DNA from: CAZCDS01 sp964497585
Lineage (GTDB): Bacteria > Desulfobacterota > Desulfomonilia > Desulfomonilales > Desulfomonilaceae
Assembly (NCBI GenBank): GCA_964497585.1
Contig: CAZCDS010000038.1
Coordinates: forward strand, 1-62,102
DNA length: 62,102 bases
Reading direction: 5' to 3'
This document shows positions 35,375-43,921 of the stretch, piece by piece. A model generated the notes under the pieces. It searched no databases. It had not been told where the DNA came from and worked only from the letters and a program-made list of their open reading frames with translations. A program made the position numbers and the translations under genes. How positions within the stretch are numbered: the stretch's first letter is position 1; every line of letters starts with the position of its first letter.

Positions 35375-36667
35375 ATGAGAAGGAACTGGTTGGTATGCCT
35401 GGCCGTGATGCTGGGCGTGGGCCTTTTGATGTCCGGCAATTCGGTGCCGGTTCAAGCCGCGAATCCCATAATCCTGGGCGTTCCCACGTCCTTGTACACT
35501 CCCTTTGGCAGGGGGTGCGTCAAAGCCGTGGAACTGGCGGTCGATGAGATTAACAAGGCCGGTGGAGTCAAGGTCGGCAAGGAGAAACGTCCCTTCAAGG
35601 TTGTCGTATCCGACACGCGGGGCGGAGAGCCGGGAACCCCGGTGCACGACGCGCTGATGGCCTACGAAAAGCTTATCACCGGTGAAAAGCCCCAGGCTAT
35701 CGTCGTAGGAGCTTTCCGCTCGGAGGTGCTCATCGCGTCCATGGACCTTGTAGCAAAATACAAGGTGCCTCAACTGGGCACGATCGCGCAAACCCCGAGT
35801 TTCCAGAAAAAATTCGCAGAGAATCCCGCAAAGTACAAGTATCTCTTCCGGGTTACCACCGACGCGCTGACCCCCGCGACATACATCGCTGCCGCGCTTG
35901 ATATGCTGAAAAAACAGTTCAACCTGAAGAAGGTCTTGTTCGTGTATCAGGATACGCTGTGGGCCAAGGCCTTTGCAGGACTCATAAAGAAGCACTGTAA
36001 GAAGACCGGCTGGACCGAACTGGGCTTCGAGGCATACGCGGCGGGTGCCAACGACTTCTCGCCGGCCCTGACCAAAGCCAAGGACGACAAGGCCCAGGTC
36101 ATCGCCATGGTCTGGGACGTGCCCATGGGCGCGGGTATCTTTGCCAAACAGTACAAAGCCATGAAGGTGCCGGCCCTCGTTGTCGGCTTCGTGCCGCCAA
36201 TGGGAGCCGCCAGCGCAGTGAAAACCCTGGGCCCTGGCGTGGAGTACAGCATCACCGTGGAATTCCCCGTGGGTGCTTCCCTGCCTCTCAAGAAGCTCCC
36301 CAAGACCGGGGAATTTCTCAAGAAGTACGTGAAAAAGTTCGGTGAGCCCCCGGAGGCCCCCGCAGTGAATTCGTCGGCGTACGACGCGGTGTACATCCTC
36401 AAGAACGCGATCGAGCGCGCCAACAGTCTCGATCCCGACAAGCTCGTGGCCGCGTTGGAAAAGACCGACTACAACGGGGTGAGCGGCCACCTGAAGTTCA
36501 ACGATAAGCACATCACCGTCTTCGGCCACAAAGACCCCAACAAGACAGGCGTCGCAGTGGTTTTCCAATGGCAGAAGGGCGCGGACGGCAAGCTGAAAAG
36601 GGTGCCCGTCTACCCGGCCTTTCTTGCGGAAGGGAAGATCAAGCTACCACCGTGGATGAAGAAGTAA
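35375..36667 (+). CDS. Liv-type ABC transporter substrate-binding protein
   Basis: ATG 35375 follows GGAGG by seven bases. The 430-residue protein has a signal peptide cleaved near VPVQAAN and the type I periplasmic-binding fold (LGVPTSLYTPFGRG, then DEINKAGGV). It would capture amino acids, amides, urea-like or aromatic carboxylates; the exact ligand is not evident. Lysine is abundant. The permease and ATPase genes follow on the same strand, with a strong hairpin between, as is usual where the binding protein is made in excess. Confidence 0.94.
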   Translation: MRRNWLVCLAVMLGVGLLMSGNSVPVQAANPIILGVPTSLYTPFGRGCVKAVELAVDEINKAGGVKVGKEKRPFKVVVSDTRGGEPGTPVHDALMAYEKLITGEKPQAIVVGAFRSEVLIASMDLVAKYKVPQLGTIAQTPSFQKKFAENPAKYKYLFRVTTDALTPATYIAAALDMLKKQFNLKKVLFVYQDTLWAKAFAGLIKKHCKKTGWTELGFEAYAAGANDFSPALTKAKDDKAQVIAMVWDVPMGAGIFAKQYKAMKVPALVVGFVPPMGAASAVKTLGPGVEYSITVEFPVGASLPLKKLPKTGEFLKKYVKKFGEPPEAPAVNSSAYDAVYILKNAIERANSLDPDKLVAALEKTDYNGVSGHLKFNDKHITVFGHKDPNKTGVAVVFQWQKGADGKLKRVPVYPAFLAEGKIKLPPWMKK

Positions 36668-36680
36668 GGTCAGGGCAAGC

Positions 36681-36715
36681 CGGGGAGGGCCTTTCTGCTA
36701 GAATCGCGCTCCCCG
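36681..36715 (+). terminator. intercistronic hairpin after binding-protein gene
   Basis: CGGGGAG (36681-36687) and CTCCCCG (36709-36715) pair around a 21-base loop 14 bases after the stop. It probably attenuates read-through into the permease genes and protects the upstream mRNA. Confidence 0.5.
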
Positions 36716-36873
36716 GGCCCTCAACCTTACTGACTTGACAGGATAGGCAGGTAGGACCTGCAGAAACGGCGTTGGCGAGGTTCTCAACGCCCGGCGGTGA
36801 ATTTTCATGGTCTCCTGCCCGTCCGGATCTCCGAGGAGACAGCACAAGAGCTCAGCTCCCGCAAGGTCAGCTC

Positions 36874-37740
36874 ATGTCCTTGATCATCTATGGCACCATA
36901 TCCAGTATCATTCTGGCCCTTTATGCGTTGGGCTTTTCCCTGACCTACGGCATCAGCGGGCTTGCCAACTTCGCGCACGGCGCGCTGTACATCCTCGCTG
37001 GTTTTGTTGCTTGGAACTTGATAAACCACCTGGGTCTGCCCTTTCTCGCGGCCGCTCCCCTGACCGTGGTTGCAACGGGGCTGGTGGGCTTCGCGATGTA
37101 TTGGGTGCTCCTGCTCCGCGTGAGAGGGATTCCCCTGTCCGAGCTGGTCGTGACCTTCGCTGCAGGCGTAGCCATCCTTGAGCTTCTCACGTGGAGTGGG
37201 TTCTATGGGATTCGGTATAGTCTTCCCCTGCTCGTGGAAGAGGGTGTGGAGATCGCGGGGGTGGCAGTGGACGGACAACGCTTGATCGTCTTGGGCACGG
37301 GTCTTGCGCTTGTGGTGCTGCTCTATCTCTTCGTGCACCACACCAAGATCGGGCTGGCCTTCCGCGGAATGGCCCAGAACGAGCGGACAGCTCTTTCGGT
37401 CGGGATCGAGTCCGACTGGATCGGATCGCTTGCTGTGGGATTCGGTTCGGCCCTTGCTGGGGTAGCGGCTCTCGTGGTGCTGCCGCTGGGTATGATGGAG
37501 GCAACCATCGGCTATGAAGTGCTCATCTACGCTCTGGCGGTGGCCATTGTCGGTGGACTGGAGAGTACGTTCGGTATGGTCGTGGCAAGCTTCATCATTG
37601 GGTTCGGTCAGGTTGCGGTAGCCCGGTACATCGGACCTGAATGGATGATTATCGTCCCCCTGGCGTCAATCGTCCTGGTGCTCGTAGCGAGGCCGTCGGG
37701 CCTTCTGGGCAAGTTCAAAGAATTGGAAGAGAGGGTGTAA
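36874..37740 (+). CDS. livH: Liv-type ABC permease (LivH family)
   Basis: From ATG 36874 (AAGG upstream) the 288-residue product is a polytopic permease that begins with YGTISSIILALYALGFSLTY and GISGLANFAHGALY, the LivH signature. The cytoplasmic coupling segment contains GLAFRGMAQNERTALSVGI, the loop that contacts the ATPase. Eight or more membrane helices are evident. Its stop overlaps the start region of the second permease. Part of a Liv-type importer with the genes on either side. Confidence 0.94.
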   Translation: MSLIIYGTISSIILALYALGFSLTYGISGLANFAHGALYILAGFVAWNLINHLGLPFLAAAPLTVVATGLVGFAMYWVLLLRVRGIPLSELVVTFAAGVAILELLTWSGFYGIRYSLPLLVEEGVEIAGVAVDGQRLIVLGTGLALVVLLYLFVHHTKIGLAFRGMAQNERTALSVGIESDWIGSLAVGFGSALAGVAALVVLPLGMMEATIGYEVLIYALAVAIVGGLESTFGMVVASFIIGFGQVAVARYIGPEWMIIVPLASIVLVLVARPSGLLGKFKELEERV

Positions 37741-37741
37741 G

Positions 37742-38755
37742 GTGCACGACCCTGAAGTCAGACTGCGCAAGCGGAGGTTGGACCGGGGGATAAAGGCCAG
37801 GACCGACACCGTCTTCGTCATCGCCGCGCCCGGTGACATCGTTTACGTTCTGGCCCCCAGGGTGCTGCCCGCGATTGCCCTGTTGATGTTGCCACTGTTC
37901 CTCACCGGGTACCACGCTAAAGTCATGACTCACGCCTGCGTGATAGGCCTGCTCGCCATGAGTTGGGACCTGCTTGCGCTGTGCGGCTTGTTCTCGCTTG
38001 GGCAGTCTCTCTTCTTCGGGGTGGGAGCTTACCTGGCGGGGACCATGGACAAGTACCTGCACCTTCCTATTCTGGTGACGCTCCCTGTATCAACCATTTT
38101 GGGAGGCGCTATCTGCGCGGTTATGCTGGCGCCGGTGGTCAGGCTCCGGGGCGTCTACTTCGCCATGGTCACCCTGATGCTCCCCATCCTGTTCAAAAAG
38201 CTCATTGAGGCCTTGGGGATCTTCGGCGGTACCCACGGAATCTCCAGCCTGACACCGTTTCCGCACGAATGGGCGGCGGAGTACCTTATTATTCTGGTGT
38301 TTCTGGGGGTCCTGTTCGGATTAAGAGCCCTTGTCGACTCGGATTACGGCCTCGTGCTCAAGGCGATCAGGGACGACGACCGGGCCGTGATGAGCGCGGG
38401 AATCAATATCTTTTCCCGCAAGGTACAGGCCCTTTTCCTGGCCGGCTGCGTAGCCTCGTTTGCAGGCGCCTTTATGACGCACCAATATCAGTTTGTGGGA
38501 TTTTCGGTCTTTGCCTGGGATTACGCGATCCTCCCGGTGGCTGCCGCAGCCCTGGGCGGTCCCGGCACCTTTGCGGGCGCGGCGCTCGGAGCCATGATCC
38601 TGGTCCCCCTGTCCGAGGGGCTCAGGGCCATGGGAGGACTGAGAATAGCCATCTACTGCGGTATCCTGATGATCAGCATCATCGCGCTTCCCGAAGGCGT
38701 TTTCCGCTTTCTGGAACGCAAGTACCACCAGTTCGAAACAGTGGTCGAGGTGTAG
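37742..38755 (+). CDS. livM: Liv-type ABC permease (LivM family)
   Basis: This 337-residue second permease starts with GTG one base after the livH stop. After a charged N-terminal region of about 35 residues come roughly ten hydrophobic helices, with the LivM hallmarks LLAMSWDLLALCGLFSLGQS, VYFAMVTLM and LKAIRDDDRAVMSAGI (the coupling helix). It forms the transmembrane channel with LivH. Substrate choice rests mainly with the binding protein. Confidence 0.94.
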   Translation: MHDPEVRLRKRRLDRGIKARTDTVFVIAAPGDIVYVLAPRVLPAIALLMLPLFLTGYHAKVMTHACVIGLLAMSWDLLALCGLFSLGQSLFFGVGAYLAGTMDKYLHLPILVTLPVSTILGGAICAVMLAPVVRLRGVYFAMVTLMLPILFKKLIEALGIFGGTHGISSLTPFPHEWAAEYLIILVFLGVLFGLRALVDSDYGLVLKAIRDDDRAVMSAGINIFSRKVQALFLAGCVASFAGAFMTHQYQFVGFSVFAWDYAILPVAAAALGGPGTFAGAALGAMILVPLSEGLRAMGGLRIAIYCGILMISIIALPEGVFRFLERKYHQFETVVEV

Positions 38756-38759
38756 TGCG

Positions 38760-39521
38760 ATGCCCGGGGCGACGATCCTAACGGTCGAGAAGCTAAGAAA
38801 ATCCTTCGGCGGCGTCATGGCCTTGCAAGACGTGGATTTCGAGCTGAGAGAGGGCGATTTTCTCGGGATCATCGGCCCCAATGGCGCAGGGAAGACAACG
38901 CTCGTCAATCTCATTACCGGATTTGTCAGGCCCGACGGGGGGCGGGTCTTGTTTCGGGGAAAGAACATCACCGGCCGACATGCCTACCGGATTGCCAATC
39001 TTGGAGTGGCCCGAACCTTCCAGATGGTACGGCTATTCTACAATCTGCCCGCATACAAGAACCTGGTCATTCCCCTCTGCTCGCAGCGGGTCAAGAAGCT
39101 GCGGGGAGGCAAGTACGGCGAACGAGACGATGCGGCCATCGACCTGCTCGACGACATGGGTTTCGAACGGGACTCGTACGTGCCGTACAAGGCCGCGGGG
39201 AGTCTCCCCCATGGCTATTTGAAACGTCTCGATCTGGCCAGAGCGCTTGCCCTGCGGCCCGAACTCCTCATCCTGGACGAGTTGTTCTCGGGCATGTCCA
39301 TGGCGGAAGTGGCGAGCATTCTGCCGCTCATTGAAAAGCTTAATGATCAGGGACTTACGATCATCATGATCGAGCACAGGCTGCGCGAGCTTTTCCGAAT
39401 AGTGAATCGCGTGTTGGTGCTCAACTTCGGACTTAAGATCGCCGAGGGCTTGCCCGACGAAGTCATGGAGAGTGATGCGGTCAAAAAGGCATACCTTGGT
39501 GTTGACGTGGAAATTGGGTGA
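38760..39521 (+). CDS. livG: Liv-type ABC ATPase (LivG family)
   Basis: This 253-residue ATP-binding subunit has Walker A GPNGAGKTT near residue 40, a Q-loop in the ARTFQMVRLF segment, signature GSLPHGYLKRLDLARALA (a diverged form of LSGGQ), Walker B LLILDE, and the switch histidine in IMIEHRLREL. Liv-type importers normally pair LivG with LivF, but no second ATPase follows; the next gene is an alcohol dehydrogenase. The ATPase may form homodimers or borrow a LivF from elsewhere. Confidence 0.94.
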   Translation: MPGATILTVEKLRKSFGGVMALQDVDFELREGDFLGIIGPNGAGKTTLVNLITGFVRPDGGRVLFRGKNITGRHAYRIANLGVARTFQMVRLFYNLPAYKNLVIPLCSQRVKKLRGGKYGERDDAAIDLLDDMGFERDSYVPYKAAGSLPHGYLKRLDLARALALRPELLILDELFSGMSMAEVASILPLIEKLNDQGLTIIMIEHRLRELFRIVNRVLVLNFGLKIAEGLPDEVMESDAVKKAYLGVDVEIG

Positions 39522-39673
39522 GGCTCCCTCGTGTTCGGCGCCTGATCCGGCGTTCGGATGTGAAGCACGAAGGAAAGTTGATACCGGCATCAGTTTCGAT
39601 GCGCGGGACTCCAAAGCGAGCGAAGAGCCTGGAGCATGTTTGTCCGGTGGAACGGACGGATCCGGTTAGACCG

Positions 39674-40636
39674 ATGAAAGCTCTCGTTTTCGACGGAAAG
39701 ATGACTCTGGAGGAGATCCCGACTCCTGAACCGGCAATGGGAGAAGCGCTGATCAAGGTGCTCATGGCGGGAATTTGTAAGACCGACGCGGAAATCACCG
39801 CAGGGTACATGGACTTCCGGGGGGTGCCCGGTCATGAGTTCGTGGGGTTCGTCGAGAGTTCGCCCGACCCCGAACTCTTGGCTGCCAAGGTCGTGGGCGA
39901 AATAAACGCGGGATGCGGGACCTGCTCATTATGCCGCAAAGGGATGGAACGGCACTGCCCGTATCGAACGGTGCTGGGCATTCTCGGTCGCGATGGAGCC
40001 ATGGCCGAGTACATTACGCTTCCCGTCCAAAATCTTCTTGTCGTGCCCGATGGCGTCTCCAACGAGCAGGCGGTTTTCACGGAACCTTTAGCCGCTGCGT
40101 TGGAAATCCTCGAGCAGATCCATGTTCAGCCGGATCATCATGTTCTCGTCATCGGCGACGGGAAGCTGGGTCTGCTCGTATCGATGGTCCTCCAGCTTAC
40201 CGGATGTAATCTCTTGCTTGTTGGCAAGCACCCGGAAAAAATGGAAATCGTTGCCCGGACCGGCGGCACCTCGATACTCTTGGAGGATCTTCAGTCCCGG
40301 GAGGATCGGTTCGACGTGGTTGTGGAGGCCTCCGGCAATACCTCCGGATGGCAGTTGGCAATGGCGCGGGTAAAACCTCGGGGCACGATCGTGCTCAAGA
40401 GCACCTATCACCAGGCACTTGATTTCAACCCTTCTCCCCTGGTCATCGACGAAGTAACCGTTGTGGGTTCCCGGTGCGGTCGGTTCGGTCCGGCGCTCAG
40501 GATTATGGAGCAGGGCCTCGTCGACCCCACTCCTCTCGTGTCCGCAGTCTATCCCTTTGACAAGGCTGAGGAGGCATTCGAGCAGTCAATGCAGAAGGGC
40601 GTCCTTAAAGTACTCCTCCAGATGGTGGAACAATAG
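39674..40636 (+). CDS. zinc-dependent alcohol dehydrogenase
   Basis: From ATG 39674 the 320-residue protein is a medium-chain dehydrogenase/reductase. The catalytic-zinc site has GICKTDAEI and GHEFVG; the structural zinc loop is CGTCSLCRKGMERHC. The Rossmann motif VIGDGKLGLLVSM follows, and EASGNTSG is typical of threonine/sorbitol-type enzymes. An in-frame GTG at 39518 overlapping the livG stop would add 52 residues without family similarity and was not used. It may oxidise a substrate imported by the neighbouring transporter; that link rests on position only. Confidence 0.93.
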   Translation: MKALVFDGKMTLEEIPTPEPAMGEALIKVLMAGICKTDAEITAGYMDFRGVPGHEFVGFVESSPDPELLAAKVVGEINAGCGTCSLCRKGMERHCPYRTVLGILGRDGAMAEYITLPVQNLLVVPDGVSNEQAVFTEPLAAALEILEQIHVQPDHHVLVIGDGKLGLLVSMVLQLTGCNLLLVGKHPEKMEIVARTGGTSILLEDLQSREDRFDVVVEASGNTSGWQLAMARVKPRGTIVLKSTYHQALDFNPSPLVIDEVTVVGSRCGRFGPALRIMEQGLVDPTPLVSAVYPFDKAEEAFEQSMQKGVLKVLLQMVEQ

Positions 40637-40830
40637 CTTTCCGTTCGCATGCTGTGTCGCCTGCAGGAGCCACGGAATCATAGCGACGGCCTTCTCCCAC
40701 TGAGGAGATGTTGTCTCAAAAAGCTCTTTGATTATAAAATCCTGTGATCGTTTATTAATTCTGATTGTAGCTCCGGAGAGAGAAAAAGGTTTCCCATTTC
40801 ACCCTGTTGGATCGATCCGCAACTTTGAAA

Positions 40831-40859
40831 TTGAATTTTTTGCTCTCGAGGTTTACAAT
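40831..40859 (+). promoter_or_regulatory. promoter of small secreted protein gene
   Basis: TTGAAT (40831-40836), a 17-base spacer and TACAAT (40854-40859) lie 19 bases before the start codon. This predicts an almost leader-less mRNA with the RBS close to the 5' end. Confidence 0.6.
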
Positions 40860-40878
40860 ACGTTAAATGAGGTGAAGA

Positions 40879-41133
40879 ATGAGAGATCTGACGAGAGTTC
40901 TCTTCGCTCTGTTAATCGGTTGTTTCCTCGTAGCTTCGACGACGTTCGCAGGGAATTTCCCGGCTGCTCCCAAGGGCCTGCACCCGGTCAAGGGCTCCCG
41001 CCAGCCATACCCTGCACGGTTCTACGGGTACGTGCCTCCGCCTCCGATTCGTGATACATGGCCGGGCGGTTACAAGGTAATCATGCACGAGTTGAGAGAA
41101 ATCATGCTCAACCATATTCAGGGCCACTATTGA
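40879..41133 (+). CDS. small secreted protein, 84 aa
   Basis: The 84-residue product has a classical signal peptide (hydrophobic core LLIGCFLVAS, cleavage near TTFAG). A mature region of about 60 residues follows, rich in Pro, Tyr and Gly (PYPARFYGYVPPPPIRDTWP), with a terminal helix (MHELREIMLNHIQGHY). The family is not recognised. A good promoter and a GAGGTG RBS support real expression. It is a stand-alone transcription unit just upstream of tRNA-Arg. Confidence 0.75.
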   Translation: MRDLTRVLFALLIGCFLVASTTFAGNFPAAPKGLHPVKGSRQPYPARFYGYVPPPPIRDTWPGGYKVIMHELREIMLNHIQGHY

Positions 41134-41210
41134 TCGGAGGCAGGATCCGGTCAGTTCGAGAATCCTCGCCAATAGGGAGTTTTTGGATCCCGCCCTCAGA
41201 TGTGCCCATT

Positions 41211-41287
41211 GCGCCCGTAGCTCAGTAGGATAGAGCGCAACACTCCGGATGTTGAGGTCGGACGTTCGAATCGTCTCGGGCGCACCA
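41211..41287 (+). tRNA. tRNA-Arg (anticodon CCG)
   Basis: The acceptor arm GCGCCCG pairs with CGGGCGC. The anticodon stem CAACA/TGTTG closes the seven-base loop CTCCGGA, with anticodon CCG reading CGG codons. The T loop is GTTCGAATC-like, and a genomic CCA (41285-41287) follows the discriminator A. A strong terminator lies five bases downstream. Confidence 0.96.
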
Positions 41288-41291
41288 TCGC

Positions 41292-41315
41292 GAACAGCCT
41301 TCGGGCTGTTCTTTT
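41292..41315 (+). terminator. rho-independent terminator of tRNA-Arg
   Basis: GAACAGCC, a TTCG tetraloop and GGCTGTTC form a perfect 8-bp stem followed by TTTT (41312-41315). This is the clearest intrinsic terminator of the window. Confidence 0.93.
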
Positions 41316-41599
41316 ATTGCTGGGGCGGCGCCGTTTTCCGGTCAGGCCGGGGAGGACGAGATGGACGACAGGAGACTGACGGTGCTTTCAGCCCTCGATG
41401 ACGGCAAGGAGGCCCTGCGGCAATTTCGAGGAAAGGGTGCCGCGGCCGACCCGATCGATCTCAATGCGCGTCTCTTGATGGGCCGGGCCTTCCGACCTCG
41501 GACTTGAGGACCCAGGCGAGAGAGCTGCTCAGAGCCATTAAACTCCGTTCCGTGGTGATCGTCTAGCGAGATCGGGCGGAGCAAGCGCTGAGAGCCGGA
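41316..41599 (+). other. degraded region before HD-GYP gene
   Basis: A short frame opens at ATG 41360 and runs 49 codons without resemblance to a known protein. In the HD-GYP frame, the codons just before 41600 read RDRAEQALRAG, the kind of helix that ends a PAS or sensor module, but a TAG at 41568-41570 interrupts it. The stretch looks like the remains of an N-terminal sensor domain. Confidence 0.4.
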
Positions 41600-42184
41600 T
41601 TGCAATCACTGAAAAAGATGTTTGTCGACACAGTAACCGCCCTGGCTTCAATGATCGAAGCCCGAGACCCGTACACAGCCGGCCATCAACGCCGCGTCGC
41701 GTGCTTGGCGCAGGCTGTGGGAGAAGAAATGGGGTTGCCGGAGGATAGGATCCACGGACTGGCGATCGGCGCCAAAGTGCATGACATAGGGAAGGTTTCG
41801 ATTCCCACCGCGCTGCTCAGTAAGCCCGGACGGATAAATGAACATGAATTCGGCATCATCAAAGCTCATCCCTCTGTTGGACACGGGATACTCAGAGAGA
41901 TAGAATGTCCCTGGCCCCTGGCTGATATCGTCCTACAACATCACGAACGGCTCGACGGATCGGGATATCCCAACGGTCTCAAGGGAACCGAGATACTCCT
42001 GGAATCACGTATTGTTGCAGTTGCGGACGTGGTCGAGGCCATGTCTTCGCACCGGCCCTACCGACCTGCTCTGGGGGTGGAGCGGTCGCTCGAAGAGATT
42101 CAGGACCAACGGGGAGTCTTCTACGATCCCGATGTGGTCGACGCGTGTGTCCACGTTATGCAACAGGGTTTTGCTCTCGCATAA
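41600..42184 (+). CDS. HD-GYP domain protein, possibly truncated
   Basis: This 194-residue protein is a nearly bare HD-GYP phosphodiesterase domain, the class that degrades cyclic di-GMP. Motifs in order: RDPYTAGHQRRV, the metal pair HDIGK, HPSVGHGIL, HHERLDGSGYPNGL (the GYP motif), and RIVAVADVVEAMSSHRPY. The start is a TTG or the ATG at 41618. Coding similarity continues upstream of the start but is cut by an in-frame stop, so the present gene may be a surviving catalytic fragment of a longer sensor protein. Activity could persist because the catalytic core is intact. Confidence 0.85.
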   Translation: MQSLKKMFVDTVTALASMIEARDPYTAGHQRRVACLAQAVGEEMGLPEDRIHGLAIGAKVHDIGKVSIPTALLSKPGRINEHEFGIIKAHPSVGHGILREIECPWPLADIVLQHHERLDGSGYPNGLKGTEILLESRIVAVADVVEAMSSHRPYRPALGVERSLEEIQDQRGVFYDPDVVDACVHVMQQGFALA

Positions 42185-43070
42185 AACCAAACGGAGTGCG
42201 AGGTCCTCTGCTCCGAAGGATCACGTCGAGCAGTTCGAGGATGCGTGAGAGTATTCTCTAGCTCATCGATACCCTGTTTTTACGCTTTGGCAAATGACCC
42301 TGAGGATGCAAATCTGAACCGGTGGGCCTTCTTGTTTGAGAATCCTCCACCGTTTCAGATCACGACAGGTATGCAGAGTGAAGAGTGAGGAAGGTCTAAC
42401 AGCCCTGGAGTGTTCCCCTACGCCATTGCCCGGCGACTCTCTGAGTTGTCAATGGCATCCTTGGAGAGTTGGCGCCAGCCTCCCACGGTCAAGACATCCC
42501 TGAATTCCAATTGACAGAAAGCCACGGAAGGGAAGCCGGGGAATGCGCCCAGCCCCGTCAATTCGGAAGAGACATTCAGGTGCTGCTGCAAACGGTCAGT
42601 GGTCTGACATGTGGTCGAACAAAAGCATATCGTTGTCTCAAAGGGAGCCGTGTCACAGCCCAGTGCCAATCGGTTGCTTCGCTTCAAGAGCGCGCGAGAC
42701 GATTCACGCATATTTCGGGAGATCAGAGTCCACAGGCAAGCGCACACGGACGGGGGCGGGGTGGAGACATCAGTGTGCAGTCAAGGCCGCGTTTCACAGA
42801 AGGCACAAGCGTTGAAGCTCAATGGCGTACGCCCGATTCAACTCGACAGAGAGCAATCGCTCCTCATCGTCGCACACCATACCGAAATCTCGACAAGAAA
42901 ACCCGTTTCAGAGACAAGAGGACAGCAATAGCGGAAGTGAAGAATAAGTTCATGCCCACGTCATGGTTTCGTATTTTTTCCGGCAGGCTTGCCACGGAGC
43001 AAGATCTCCCGTATTAAAAGGAAGAGCATCGATATCTGTTTTCCAAATGGCCTGACGGAGGTGCAATGAT
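42185..43070. other. 886-base stretch without a supported gene
   Basis: Frames of 90-180 codons exist on both strands, but their products are rich in Arg, Ser and Thr without recognisable motifs, and none has a good RBS. One plus-strand frame (42611-42931) ends in a segment faintly like the end of a PAS domain. The stretch may be decayed sequence continuing from the HD-GYP gene or a spacer with unidentified signals. Confidence 0.4.
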
Positions 43071-43835
43071 ATGGGAGATGAACCCGATTTGCGGGGAAAA
43101 GTCGCGATCGTAACCGGAGGTGGAAAAGGGATCGGCAAAGCCATCGCGTTGGGACTCGCTCGTGCGGGCGCGAAGGTCGTCGTCGCGGCCCGAACCGAAG
43201 AGGCGATACAAGCCACTGCCGATGAGATCCTGGCCATGGGCGGTGAGGCCGTTGCCCGTGTTACCGACGTGAGCCGGACAGACCAGCTGGACAACCTCGT
43301 GAAGGCGACGGTTGACGCGTTCGGCACCATAGACATACTGATCAACAACGCAGCGCGGAGCATCATGCGTCCCCTGATCGACCTCAGGGAGGACGCCTTC
43401 GACAAAGTCTTCCACACGAACGTCAAGGCCGTATTTCTCTTCAGCCGTGAGGCAGCCAAGGTCATGATCGGCAAGGGTGGCGGCTGCATCGTCAACATCA
43501 CGACCGTTGCGGCGGAACGGGGAGCTCCCATGATGGCGATTTACGCGGCCAGCAAGGCGGCTCTGAAAAACCTGACCATGTCCATGGCCGTCGAATGGGC
43601 GCCGATGAACATCCGGGTCAACGCTGTTGCACCGGGAATGACCAAGACGGAATTCAGCATGCCCATCTGGAGCAATCCGGAGATGGAACGGCAAATCGCC
43701 GCGCGTGTTCCCATGGGCCGCCTCGCTCAACCGGATGAAATCGTGGGGGCCGTGCTGTTCCTCTGTTCCGACGCGGCCGCCTACATAACAGGCCAAACGA
43801 TCTACGTAGACGGGGGCCACCTGGTGAATGCTTGA
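43071..43835 (+). CDS. SDR family NAD(P)-dependent oxidoreductase
   Basis: This 254-residue classical short-chain dehydrogenase has the cofactor motif TGGGKGIGKA (about 15-24), NNAA, the catalytic Ser/Tyr/Lys set (ITTVAAERG region, then YAASKAA), and the C-terminal GQTIYVDGGHLVNA. It resembles FabG and 3-hydroxyacyl-CoA or alcohol dehydrogenases; the substrate cannot be fixed. The RBS GGAGGTG is strong. It precedes the dehydratase/reductase pair by 86 bases on the same strand, suggesting a shared degradative pathway for a CoA thioester. Confidence 0.94.
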   Translation: MGDEPDLRGKVAIVTGGGKGIGKAIALGLARAGAKVVVAARTEEAIQATADEILAMGGEAVARVTDVSRTDQLDNLVKATVDAFGTIDILINNAARSIMRPLIDLREDAFDKVFHTNVKAVFLFSREAAKVMIGKGGGCIVNITTVAAERGAPMMAIYAASKAALKNLTMSMAVEWAPMNIRVNAVAPGMTKTEFSMPIWSNPEMERQIAARVPMGRLAQPDEIVGAVLFLCSDAAAYITGQTIYVDGGHLVNA

Positions 43836-43921
43836 CACCAACATCCCTTCAGTGGGTTCGGTATGAGATGGCATGAAGACCGTGAGTTCTATTCGGCGAA
43901 TTCGCTCATGGAGAGGAATTG

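Noticed and set aside
42469..43017. A 182-codon frame in the gap before the SDR gene
   Set aside because: It is Arg/Ser/Thr-rich, has no good RBS and no recognisable domain. A competing frame on the opposite strand is equally unconvincing.
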